Assembly (NCBI GenBank): GCA_900319195.1
Contig: ONNL01000043.1
Coordinates: forward strand, 1-14,012
Source of the DNA: an uncultured Ruminococcus sp.
GTDB lineage: Bacteria > Bacillota > Clostridia > Oscillospirales > Ruminococcaceae
Length of the DNA stretch: 14,012 nucleotides
Direction of reading: 5' to 3'
Below, one piece after another: positions 7,060 through 13,479 of this stretch (positions are counted from its first letter, which is position 1; each line of letters starts with the position of its first letter). A program made the position numbers and the translations under genes. A model generated the notes under the pieces. It saw only the letters and a list, made by a program, of their open reading frames with translations. It was not told where the DNA came from and ran no database searches.

Positions 7060-7753
7060 TTTTGAATTTTCTTGCTCTGCATTTAACAAGTACGGACTCA
7101 CTTTGACAGAGGAATTATATCAGAAGCTTGAAATATATGCTGAGTTTCTTGTCGAGTACAATAACAATGTCAATCTTACGGCAATTACCGACCCGACAGA
7201 AATCCTTTTTAAGCATTATATTGATAGTATCCTTGCGACAAAATATGTGGAATTTCCCAAAAATTCGTCACTTATTGATGTTGGCACCGGTGCAGGCTTC
7301 CCGTCAGTACCGCTGAAGCTGTACAGAAATGATATTAAGATAACATTGCTTGATAGTCTGAATAAACGTATTGAATTCCTTAAACAGCTTTGCGATAAGC
7401 TTGAGATTGAGGCAGAGTTTATCCATGAACGTGCTGAGAATGTCTCAAAGTTGCCAGAATATAGGGAAAAATTTGACTTTTCTTGTGCACGTGCTGTTGC
7501 AAATATGTCATTGTTAAGTGAGCTATGCATACCATTTGTAAAGGTTGGCGGAAGTTTCGTCTCATTGAAGGGTCCATCCGAGGATATTTCTATCGGGGAA
7601 AATGCCGTTAATACTCTCGGTGGAAAAATTGAGAGGGTTGACGAATATCAGCTTGAGGGAGAGGGTCGAAAAATAATTTATGTAAAAAAAATATCGCAGA
7701 CTCCGACAAGATTCCCCAGAAATAGCAGTCAGATTAAAAAGAAACCGCTCTAA
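7049..7753 (+). CDS. rsmG: 16S rRNA (guanine-N7) methyltransferase RsmG
   Basis: A 234-residue class I SAM-dependent methyltransferase (GidB) that makes m7G at the 527-equivalent position of 16S rRNA; loss gives low-level streptomycin resistance in several bacteria. The SAM-binding motif I is DVGTGAGFP at residues 77-85, preceded by the family block NLTAITDPTEILFKHYIDS. Acidic motif II is LLDSLNKRIEFL, and the ARAVANMSLLSELCIPFVKVGG block is characteristic. The C-terminus has a short basic tail. The ATG has GGAGG at 7038-7042 inside the end of mnmG, and the genes overlap by 11 bases, indicating co-translation. It is followed by a terminator, closing the mnmE-mnmG-rsmG unit. Confidence 0.97.
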   Translation: MLPDFEFSCSAFNKYGLTLTEELYQKLEIYAEFLVEYNNNVNLTAITDPTEILFKHYIDSILATKYVEFPKNSSLIDVGTGAGFPSVPLKLYRNDIKITLLDSLNKRIEFLKQLCDKLEIEAEFIHERAENVSKLPEYREKFDFSCARAVANMSLLSELCIPFVKVGGSFVSLKGPSEDISIGENAVNTLGGKIERVDEYQLEGEGRKIIYVKKISQTPTRFPRNSSQIKKKPL

Positions 7754-7772
7754 AAAATGAATAATCATTCAT

Positions 7773-7808
7773 AAAAACCGCGTATTTGTCGAAATACCGC
7801 GGTTTTTT
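7773..7808 (+). terminator. Intrinsic terminator after rsmG
   Basis: AACCGCG-TATTT (7776-7787) pairs with AAATA-CGCGGTT (7792-7804) apart from one bulged C at 7797, with a 4-base GTCG loop, flanking A-T pairs and a six-T run from 7803. It separates the mnmE-mnmG-rsmG unit from noc. Confidence 0.88.
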
Positions 7809-7832
7809 CTTGTGGTAATTATTTCCCGAATG

Positions 7833-7850
7833 TGCTAAAATAGATTTAGA
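7833..7850 (+). promoter_or_regulatory. Probable noc promoter (extended -10)
   Basis: TGC followed by TAAAAT (7836-7841) forms an extended -10 element, with no good -35 at the usual distance. The noc ribosome binding site follows at 7862-7866. Immediately upstream, 7821-7828 reads ATTTCCCG, one half of the Noc-site consensus known from Bacillus, which might allow autoregulation (inference). Confidence 0.5.
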
Positions 7851-7872
7851 AAGAAATTTCGGGAGGTAAATT

Positions 7873-8694
7873 ATGTCAGGATTTATGAATTTTACAAAGG
7901 AAAAAACAGTGAACAAGGTGCTTGAAATTGGGATTGAAAGAATAATACCAAATCCACACCAGCCTCGCACGGCATTTTCGGACGAAGAAATAATGAAGCT
8001 TGCGAATTCAATTTCGCAGAATGGTATCTTACAGCCGCTTACGGTTCGTAAAAAGGGTGACAAATATGAGCTGATAGCTGGTGAGCGACGTCTTAGAGCG
8101 GCAAAAATTTGCGGACTTCGAGCAGTGCCTTGTATTGTTAACGATATCAGCGAAAAAAATTCGGCAATTCTTGCACTAGTTGAGAACATTCAGCGTCAGG
8201 ACCTTTCATATTTTGACGAGGCTTATGCGATTGAAAAGTTGATAACAAACTATGGAATGACGCAGGAGGAGGCTGCAATCAAGCTTGGACGTGCTCAGAG
8301 TACGATTGCTAACAAGCTTCGTCTCCTTCGCTTGACGGCTACGGAACGTGATATTATCATGCAGGCAGGACTTACAGAGCGTCACGCACGTTCACTGCTG
8401 AGACTATCAAGTCCGCAGGAGCGTCTGAGCATTCTTGAAAAGATCATACGTAACAATCTCAATGTTGAACGTACAGAAAAGCTCATAGATGACTATATTT
8501 CGGGAAAAGAAGAACGTGAGAGCTGTCGCAGAAGGTCAGCTGTTTTTCAGAACGTAAAAATGTTTGTCAATACGATAAACAAAGCAGTCGAGACCATGCA
8601 GGCGGCAGGAATATCCGCTGACTCCCGAAAAATCCAAGGCGAGAGCTACATAGAATACCGTGTGAGGATTCCTTATCAGCACAGACAGCAGTGA
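7873..8694 (+). CDS. noc: Nucleoid occlusion protein Noc (ParB family CTPase)
   Basis: A 273-residue ParB-family protein. It has the N-terminal CTP-binding fold with IIPNPHQPR (about 25-33), GERR at 70-73 and the ENIQRQ segment. A helix-turn-helix DNA-binding region follows (GMTQEEAAIKLGRAQSTIANKLRLL). The C-terminus (FVNTINKAVETM...YIEYRVRIPY) resembles the end of Bacillus Noc more than that of Spo0J. Noc binds its own palindromic sites and blocks FtsZ assembly over the nucleoid. The short N-terminus (MSGFMNF) is where Bacillus Noc carries its membrane-targeting helix; whether this one can do so is unclear. The start is the ATG after GGGAGG; an internal ATG at 7885 is a weaker choice. Position upstream of parA, as in Bacillus, supports Noc, though a second general ParB cannot be excluded. 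Confidence 0.88.
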   Translation: MSGFMNFTKEKTVNKVLEIGIERIIPNPHQPRTAFSDEEIMKLANSISQNGILQPLTVRKKGDKYELIAGERRLRAAKICGLRAVPCIVNDISEKNSAILALVENIQRQDLSYFDEAYAIEKLITNYGMTQEEAAIKLGRAQSTIANKLRLLRLTATERDIIMQAGLTERHARSLLRLSSPQERLSILEKIIRNNLNVERTEKLIDDYISGKEERESCRRRSAVFQNVKMFVNTINKAVETMQAAGISADSRKIQGESYIEYRVRIPYQHRQQ

Positions 8695-8721
8695 AAAATG
8701 TTTCATGTGAAACATTTTTTT
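8695..8721 (+). terminator. Possible terminator after noc, coincident with the parS-like palindrome
   Basis: AAAATGTTTC (8695-8704) pairs with GAAACATTTT (8709-8718) around a 4-base ATGT loop, and seven T run from 8715 to 8721. The stem is AT-rich and so weak, but the geometry and the place just after the noc stop fit an intrinsic terminator. Confidence 0.45.
8699..8714. promoter_or_regulatory. parS-like site between noc and parA
   Basis: TGTTTCATGTGAAACA matches the parS consensus TGTTTCACGTGAAACA at 15 of 16 positions; only one central base differs. It lies 5 bases after the noc stop and about 30 bases upstream of the parA -35. Flanking A and T runs make the same sequence a terminator-shaped hairpin. 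Confidence 0.85.
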
Positions 8722-8741
8722 GAAAAAATTTGCCCATTGTA

Positions 8742-8777
8742 TTTACAAGCGCCGCGAAAAGTGATATAATTGTATTT
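8742..8777 (+). promoter_or_regulatory. parA-parB(-serS) promoter
   Basis: TTTACA (8742-8747), a 17-base spacer and a perfect TATAAT (8765-8770) predict a start near 8777, about 31 bases before the parA ATG. It lies 27 bases downstream of the parS-like site, so ParB spreading from that site could affect it. Confidence 0.88.
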
Positions 8778-8807
8778 GTAAGCATTTTAGTGCGAAAGGG
8801 TGAATTT

Positions 8808-9617
8808 ATGGGTAAGATAATTGCCGTCGCAAATCAGAAGGGCGGAGTCGGCAAATCGACCACAGTTGTCAATATATCGGCATATTTCGGCTCGAGAGGA
8901 TACAAGGTTCTCTGTGTGGACTCAGACCCGCAGGGAAATACCACCACGGCTTTCGGTATCAGAAAAAAGTCACTTTCGGCTACGACGTATGACGTAATTA
9001 CGGGAAAAATCAGGATTCAAGACGCAATCGTGGAGACAGAATTTGAAAATGTTTCAATTCTCCCTGCAACTGAGGACCTCGCAGGTGCTGAGATAGAATT
9101 GGTCAACAACGAGGACAGGGTCAACAGACTGAAAATGCAGCTGCTTGGCTGTAAATCGGACTTTGATTACATTTTTATTGACTGTCCGCCTGCACTTGGC
9201 ACGATAACTATCAACTGCCTCGTTGCGTGCGACAGCATAATCATTCCGATGCTGGCTGAATTTTTCGCCCTCGAGGGACTTTCACAACTGATGAACACTA
9301 TTAAAATAGTGAAGAACAACTACAATCCCTCACTTGAAATTGAGGGTATACTCTTCACAATGTTCGACGGAAGGCTTAATGTAGCCAACGACGTTGTTGA
9401 CGAGGTAGAAAAATACTTCCCGGGAAGCGTTTTTGAAACGAAGATCCCGAGAAATGTAAGAATTTCCGAGGCTCCGAGTCATGGCAAGCCTGTTATGTAC
9501 TACGACAGGACTTCAAAGGGTGCTGCTTCGTATGAGCTGCTGTGTCACGAGATGCTCGGTGAAAAGGCTGAAACTCCGAAGAAAAAGCGCAGGGGTATTT
9601 TCAGCAGAAACAAATAA
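8808..9617 (+). CDS. parA: Chromosome partitioning ATPase ParA/Soj
   Basis: A 269-residue P-loop ATPase of the ParA/MinD group. The deviant Walker A motif KGGVGKST is at residues 11-18, with the signature Lys at 11. The Walker B-like FIDCPPALGTITINCL and the conserved switch segment MLAEFFALEGLSQL are visible. The C-terminus is basic (PKKKRRGIFSRNK), consistent with non-specific DNA binding. ParA dimerises on DNA with ATP, and ParB stimulates hydrolysis; in Firmicutes Soj also regulates DnaA. The frame is open upstream to a TTG at 8730, but that lies before the -35, so the ATG at 8808 (AAAGGGTGA at 8795-8803) is the start. It is separated from parB by 21 bases. Confidence 0.97.
   Translation: MGKIIAVANQKGGVGKSTTVVNISAYFGSRGYKVLCVDSDPQGNTTTAFGIRKKSLSATTYDVITGKIRIQDAIVETEFENVSILPATEDLAGAEIELVNNEDRVNRLKMQLLGCKSDFDYIFIDCPPALGTITINCLVACDSIIIPMLAEFFALEGLSQLMNTIKIVKNNYNPSLEIEGILFTMFDGRLNVANDVVDEVEKYFPGSVFETKIPRNVRISEAPSHGKPVMYYDRTSKGAASYELLCHEMLGEKAETPKKKRRGIFSRNK
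9416..9427. promoter_or_regulatory. Candidate Noc-binding palindrome inside parA
   Basis: CTTCCCGGGAAG is a perfect 12-base palindrome. Its inner ten bases TTCCCGGGAA are identical to the core of the Bacillus subtilis Noc site ATTTCCCGGGAAAT; the outer bases differ. It encodes part of the Tyr-Phe-Pro-Gly-Ser stretch of ParA. Whether Noc of this organism uses the same site is unknown. Confidence 0.4.
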
Positions 9618-9638
9618 AGAAAGGCAGGCTGATGCACT

Positions 9639-10487
9639 ATGGCAAAGGGTGGTCTCGGCTCGGGCTATGACTCACTTTTCAGCGCAAATACGACTGATGT
9701 TCAAGTCAAGAGAACTCTCAGAACAGCCGATATAGAGCCAAACCGCGACCAGCCGCGTAAGAGCTTCAGTGATGAGGCTATAAATGCGCTCGCGGATTCG
9801 ATAAAGGAGCACGGTATGCTCCAGCCGATACTGGTCAGACCGATAGCAAACGGCGGCTATCAGATAGTCGCAGGTGAGCGCCGCTGGAGAGCTGCACGCA
9901 GGCTCGGACTTGAAGAGGTCCCCGTCACTATAAAGGAGCTCTCTGACAGTGAGACGATGCAGATCGCAATAATCGAAAATTTGCAGCGTGAAAACCTGAA
10001 TCCTATCGAAGAAGCGACAGGTTACAGAGACCTTATCGAAAAGTTCGGCATGACTCAGGACAGTATCTCAAAAATGGTCGGACGTTCACGTTCGTCGATT
10101 GCCAACTCGGTGAGACTTCTGAGCCTTCCCGATGAGGTCCTTGAAATGCTTGAAAACGGTGATATTTCGGCAGGTCACGGACGCGCGCTTCTTGGCTTTG
10201 AGGATGAAAAGCTTCTCATCGAAACAGCGGAGAGAGCGGCGGACGGATTCCTCACGGTACGTCAGGTAGAAAAGCTCGCTCAGAATGAGAACAGTGAGAA
10301 GTCCGAGGAGAAGCAGTCCGACAGGAAAATTGACAACTATTTTGTTGAAATGGAGCTGTCGCTGAAGGAGAGACTTGGTCGAAAGGTCAAGGTCGATTAC
10401 GGCAAAAACAAGGGCGTTCTCGTTCTTGAATTTTATGATAAGGAAGATCTCGCAGGACTTGCTGAAAAGCTTGCAGGTGAAGAATAA
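9639..10487 (+). CDS. parB: Chromosome partitioning protein ParB/Spo0J
   Basis: A 282-residue ParB CTPase that loads at parS and spreads along DNA to recruit SMC and stimulate ParA. The N-terminus MAKGGLGSGYDSLF is the Spo0J-type ParA-interacting peptide. The CTP-binding part has IEPNRDQPRKSF, GERRWRA from residue 79 and ENLQRENLNPIEEA. The helix-turn-helix region GMTQDSISKMVGRSRSSIANSVRLL reads parS. A charged linker leads to the C-terminal dimerisation domain. Its 'SRSSIANSVRLL' is the usual Spo0J form, whereas noc has 'AQSTIANKLRLL', which helps separate the two paralogues. The ribosome binding site is weak (AGGCAGG at 9622-9628), so translation may depend on coupling to parA. Length is normal. 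Confidence 0.97.
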   Translation: MAKGGLGSGYDSLFSANTTDVQVKRTLRTADIEPNRDQPRKSFSDEAINALADSIKEHGMLQPILVRPIANGGYQIVAGERRWRAARRLGLEEVPVTIKELSDSETMQIAIIENLQRENLNPIEEATGYRDLIEKFGMTQDSISKMVGRSRSSIANSVRLLSLPDEVLEMLENGDISAGHGRALLGFEDEKLLIETAERAADGFLTVRQVEKLAQNENSEKSEEKQSDRKIDNYFVEMELSLKERLGRKVKVDYGKNKGVLVLEFYDKEDLAGLAEKLAGEE

Positions 10488-10499
10488 AGGAGAATTCAA

Positions 10500-11789
10500 A
10501 TGATTGACATTAAACTTATAAGGACAAATCCCGAGCTCGTAAAGGAAAACATCAAGAAGAAGTTTCAGGACGAAAAGCTTGAGCTCGTTGACAAGGTTGC
10601 GGCTCTCGACGAGCAGTTCAGAGCAACTAAGGTAGAGTGCGATAATCTGAGAAATCAGCGCAAGGTAAAGAGCAAGGAGATAGGCGCTTTCATGAGCCGC
10701 GGCGACAAGTTCAAGGCTGAGGAAGTCAAGAAGGAAGTGGCTTTGATAGGCGCTGAGCTCGAAAAGAAGGAACAGCTCGAGACTGAGCTTGAGGCTGAGA
10801 TCCGCAAGATAATGCTCGTTATCCCAAATATCATCGACGAAAGCGTTCCGATCGGTAAGAATGACACTGAGAATGTTGAGGTTGAGCGTTTCGGTGACCC
10901 GTTTGTGCCCGAGTTTGAGATTCCTCACCACGTTGATATTATGGAGAAGCTTCACGGTATCGACCTCGACAGCGCAAGAAGAACAAGCGGAAACGGCTTC
11001 TACTATCTCTGCGGCGACATTGCAAGGCTCCAGTCATGTATCCTCTCATATGCCCGTGATTTCATGATCGACAAGGGATTCACATACTACATTCCCCCGT
11101 TCATGATAAGAAGCAATGTCGTTAACGGCGTTATGAGCTTTGACGAAATGGAAAACATGATGTACAAGATCGAGGGCGAGGATCTCTACCTCATCGGTAC
11201 AAGTGAGCACTCCATGATAGGCAAGTTCATTGACACAATTATTCCCGAGGAGGAGCTCCCGAAGGCTCTCACAAGCTATTCTCCCTGCTTTCGTAAGGAA
11301 GTTGGAGCACACGGCATTGAGGAGCGCGGAGTATATCGTATCCACCAGTTTGAAAAGCAGGAAATGGTCGTAGTATGTAAGCCCGAGGATAGCATGGATT
11401 GGTTCAGGAAGCTTTACAGCTACACTGTTGAATTCTTCAGAACACTTGATGTTCCCGTAAGAACTCTCGAGTGCTGCTCGGGCGACCTTGCAGACCTCAA
11501 GGTAAAGAGCCTTGATGTTGAGGCATGGTCACCGCGTCAGAAGAAGTATTTTGAAGTGGGAAGCTGCTCAAATCTCGGTGACGCTCAGGCAAGACGACTC
11601 GGTATCAGAGTCAAGGCTGCGGACGGTACAAAGTACCTCGCACATACCCTCAACAATACAGTTGTTGCACCTCCGAGAATGCTCATTGCATTCCTTGAGA
11701 ACAATCTCAACGAGGATGGTTCGATACGCATTCCCGAGGCTCTCAGATACTATATGCGCAAAGACAAGATAGAAGTCCCCGAAAAGTAA
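10500..11789 (+). CDS. serS: Seryl-tRNA synthetase (archaeal-like sequence type)
   Basis: A 429-residue class II aminoacyl-tRNA synthetase that charges tRNA-Ser. Residues about 1-110 form the long charged helical hairpin that holds the tRNA variable arm. Motif 2 is CFRKEVGAHG from C263, with the following RIHQFEKQEMV. Motif 3 has LNNTVVAPPR, with the invariant Arg at 393 and LENN after it. Several segments (GFTYYIPPFM, IEGEDLYLIGTSEH, DVEAWSPRQ, CSNLGDAQARRL, the LNNT form of motif 3) look closer, from memory, to archaeal seryl-tRNA synthetases of the common fold than to the usual bacterial FRSEAGS / LNGSGLA form. It starts 12 bases after parB with AAAGGAG at 10486-10492, so it probably belongs to the parA-parB transcript. 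A strong terminator follows. Confidence 0.95.
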   Translation: MIDIKLIRTNPELVKENIKKKFQDEKLELVDKVAALDEQFRATKVECDNLRNQRKVKSKEIGAFMSRGDKFKAEEVKKEVALIGAELEKKEQLETELEAEIRKIMLVIPNIIDESVPIGKNDTENVEVERFGDPFVPEFEIPHHVDIMEKLHGIDLDSARRTSGNGFYYLCGDIARLQSCILSYARDFMIDKGFTYYIPPFMIRSNVVNGVMSFDEMENMMYKIEGEDLYLIGTSEHSMIGKFIDTIIPEEELPKALTSYSPCFRKEVGAHGIEERGVYRIHQFEKQEMVVVCKPEDSMDWFRKLYSYTVEFFRTLDVPVRTLECCSGDLADLKVKSLDVEAWSPRQKKYFEVGSCSNLGDAQARRLGIRVKAADGTKYLAHTLNNTVVAPPRMLIAFLENNLNEDGSIRIPEALRYYMRKDKIEVPEK

Positions 11790-11806
11790 GATATACAGCG
11801 GATAAC

Positions 11807-11840
11807 AGACGGCGGTCAGCGATGACTGCCGTCTTTTTCG
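11807..11840 (+). terminator. Intrinsic terminator after serS
   Basis: A 12-base stem (11807-11818 with 11823-11834, one G-T pair) with a GCGA loop is followed by a T-run. It ends the parA-parB-serS unit. The same bases encode the last codons of the minus-strand small ORF. On the minus strand no T-run follows, so it appears to work for serS only. Confidence 0.92.
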
Positions 11841-11926
11841 TCTCCCCACTTTGCCGCTGTACAGAGACACATCGTAACAACACCGACACTTCCGCCAAAC
11901 ATTGAGCCGAGCAAAAATCCAAGCAT
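11816..11926 (-). CDS. Small membrane protein, DUF3789-like
   Basis: A 36-residue ORF on the minus strand, starting at 11926 (ATG) and ending with TGA at 11818-11816. It begins MLGFLLGSMFGGSVGVVTMC, a glycine-spaced hydrophobic helix of about 20 residues, then CLCTAAKWGDEKDG and a polar end. This pattern resembles DUF3789, a family of very short Firmicutes and phage proteins of unknown function; the match is from memory. GGAGGTG ends 5 bases before the ATG, at plus 11932-11938, a strong ribosome binding site but one buried in a hairpin. The last codons overlap the serS terminator. The protein is likely a single-pass membrane peptide. Function is not known. Confidence 0.65.
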   Translation of the reverse strand: MLGFLLGSMFGGSVGVVTMCLCTAAKWGDEKDGSHR

Positions 11927-11963
11927 AAAAACACCTCCGAGGATATTATTGCCCTCAGAGGTG
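11927..11963 (-). promoter_or_regulatory. Hairpin containing the ribosome binding site of the small membrane protein
   Basis: Plus 11932-11942 and 11953-11963 pair over 11 bases with one mismatch around a 10-base loop. In the minus-strand transcript the 3' arm contains GGAGGTG, the Shine-Dalgarno sequence, and is followed directly by five T and then ATG. The structure could block translation, or act as a terminator or attenuator, before the start codon. Confidence 0.6.
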
Positions 11964-12035
11964 CTGATTATTCATTTATAATAAAAAAAAGAGAATATTT
12001 TGTTGCAAATGCCACTATTTTTTTCCGTGAATATG

Positions 12036-12051
12036 TGTTAAAATAAACATA
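12036..12051 (+). promoter_or_regulatory. Probable fprA promoter (extended -10)
   Basis: TGT then TAAAAT (12039-12044) gives an extended -10, with only a poor -35 (around 12016-12021, TATTTT). The start would be near 12051, leaving a leader of about 25 bases. A weak -35 suggests a possible activator or redox regulator, but no clear operator is recognised. Confidence 0.5.
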
Positions 12052-12075
12052 CATAATAAGTATGGAGGACATATA

Positions 12076-13236
12076 ATGAAAAAAATAACAGACGATATAA
12101 TCTACATCGGCGTAAATGACCACGAAACAGACTTGTTTGAGGGAATGTACCCTGTCCCCGAGGGAATGGCTTACAACTCATACGTTATCTGCGATGAAAA
12201 GATCGCGGTAATGGACACTGTTGACGGCAATTTCACGAACGAGTGGCTTGCTTCTCTTGATGAAGCGCTCGGCGGACGCACTCCCGATTACCTCATTGTA
12301 CAGCACATGGAGCCCGACCATTCGGCAAATATCCTCAATTTCATAGAGAAGTATCCGACAGCCGCAGTTGTCGGAAATGCAAAGACCTTTGCAATGATAG
12401 ACGCTTACTTTGAGGGCATAAACCTCACTGAAAAGGTAACGGTAAATGACGGCGACACTCTCAGCCTCGGCAGGCATACTCTCTCATTCATCATGGCACC
12501 AATGGTGCACTGGCCAGAGGTAATGTTCACATATGACAGCACCGACAAGGCATTTTTCAGCGCTGACGCTTTCGGAAAGTTCGGAGCGCTCGACACTGAG
12601 GACGACGACTGGGCTTGCGAGGCAAGACGCTATTACTTCGGTATAGTAGGCAAATTCGGAGCTCAGGTGCAGGCTGTACTTAAAAAGGCTTCAGCACTTG
12701 AAATCAACACGATTTGCGCTCTCCACGGACCCGTACTCACGGAAGACCTCGGCTATTACCTTGATCTCTACAATACATGGTCATCATACGGAGTCGAGTC
12801 CGAGGGCGTAACTATCGCATATACATCGGTTTACGGCAATACCAAAAAGGCAGTTGAGATTCTTGAAAAGAAGCTCACAGAAAAGGGCTGCCCGAAGGTA
12901 GCACTGTTCGACCTTGCAAGAGACAGTATGTCTGAGGCAGTCGAGGACGCATTCAGATACGGAAAGATAGTCCTTGCGACGACAACATATAACGGCGGCA
13001 TTTTCCCGCCTATGAAGCAGTTTATCGACGCTCTCACCGAGAGGAATTATCAGAACCGCACGATAGGTCTCATTGAAAACGGCTCGTGGGCACCTACCGC
13101 GGCAAGAGTTATGACGGGAATGTTTGAAAAGTCGAAGAACATCACATTCCTCGATACATTGGTAAAAATCAAGGCAGCAGTCAGCGCGGAGAACATTACT
13201 CAGATAGAGGCGATGGCAGACGAGCTGATGAAATAA
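12076..13236 (+). CDS. fprA: Flavodiiron protein (FprA-type O2/NO reductase)
   Basis: A 386-residue class A flavodiiron protein that reduces oxygen to water, or nitric oxide to nitrous oxide, using electrons from rubredoxin or another small donor; it acts in the cytoplasm. The N-terminal metallo-beta-lactamase-like domain holds the diiron ligands: H77, E79, D81 and H82 in HMEPDH, H145, D164 and H217. All are present. The flavodoxin domain starts at about residue 246, with the FMN loop TSVYGNT at 250-256 and later NGGIFPPMKQF. There is no C-terminal rubredoxin domain, so an external donor is needed. GGAGG lies at 12064-12068. The stop is 37 bases before the reductase-like gene with no terminator between, indicating an operon. 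Confidence 0.95.
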   Translation: MKKITDDIIYIGVNDHETDLFEGMYPVPEGMAYNSYVICDEKIAVMDTVDGNFTNEWLASLDEALGGRTPDYLIVQHMEPDHSANILNFIEKYPTAAVVGNAKTFAMIDAYFEGINLTEKVTVNDGDTLSLGRHTLSFIMAPMVHWPEVMFTYDSTDKAFFSADAFGKFGALDTEDDDWACEARRYYFGIVGKFGAQVQAVLKKASALEINTICALHGPVLTEDLGYYLDLYNTWSSYGVESEGVTIAYTSVYGNTKKAVEILEKKLTEKGCPKVALFDLARDSMSEAVEDAFRYGKIVLATTTYNGGIFPPMKQFIDALTERNYQNRTIGLIENGSWAPTAARVMTGMFEKSKNITFLDTLVKIKAAVSAENITQIEAMADELMK

Positions 13237-13273
13237 AAAGGCAAAACCTACCCAAAATAAAAGGAGGATCAGT

Positions 13274-13477
13274 ATGAAGGTAACACTTAATCCCGACACC
13301 GAAGTTGTTGACAGGATCAAACAGGGACTTGAACGTACAGGCGGCTATTGCCCTTGCAGACTGCAAAGGACAGAAGATACAAAATGTATGTGCAAGGAGT
13401 TCCGCGACCAGATAAAAGATCCCGAATATGAGGGATTTTGCCACTGTCTTTTATACTATAAATCACTGGAGGACTGA
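13274..13477 (+). CDS. Ferredoxin:thioredoxin reductase catalytic-chain-like protein (short form)
   Basis: A 67-residue protein with the three Cys-X-Cys pairs of the ferredoxin:thioredoxin reductase catalytic (beta) chain: CPC at 26-28, CMC at 38-40 and CHC at 56-58. By analogy with plant and cyanobacterial enzymes, C26, C38, C40 and C56 would bind a [4Fe-4S] cluster, and C28 and C58 would form the redox disulfide that reduces thioredoxin with electrons from ferredoxin. The spacing between the pairs is shorter than in the chloroplast protein, and the whole chain is well below the usual size of about 100-120 residues. GGAGG is at 13263-13267. No variable (alpha) subunit is seen nearby. The thioredoxin gene begins 2 bases after its stop, which strongly supports a thioredoxin-reducing role. 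Confidence 0.85.
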   Translation: MKVTLNPDTEVVDRIKQGLERTGGYCPCRLQRTEDTKCMCKEFRDQIKDPEYEGFCHCLLYYKSLED

Positions 13478-13479
13478 AA

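Noticed and set aside
8730..8807. TTG start extending parA by 26 residues
   Set aside because: It lies before the -35 of the only good promoter and adds sequence not seen in ParA proteins.
10086..10955. Long minus-strand open frame (289 codons) across the parB/serS junction
   Set aside because: It is antisense to two certain genes, is Leu-rich because it mirrors Lys/Glu codons, and shows no domain.
12034..12052. Possible Rex or other redox-regulator operator over the fprA -10
   Set aside because: Only about 4 bases of inverted symmetry (TGTT and AACA) are visible, and they overlap the AT-rich promoter; too weak to call.
12784..13320. Minus-strand open frame of 178 codons opposite the end of fprA
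   Set aside because: Antisense to the flavodoxin domain and beyond, with no plausible protein features.
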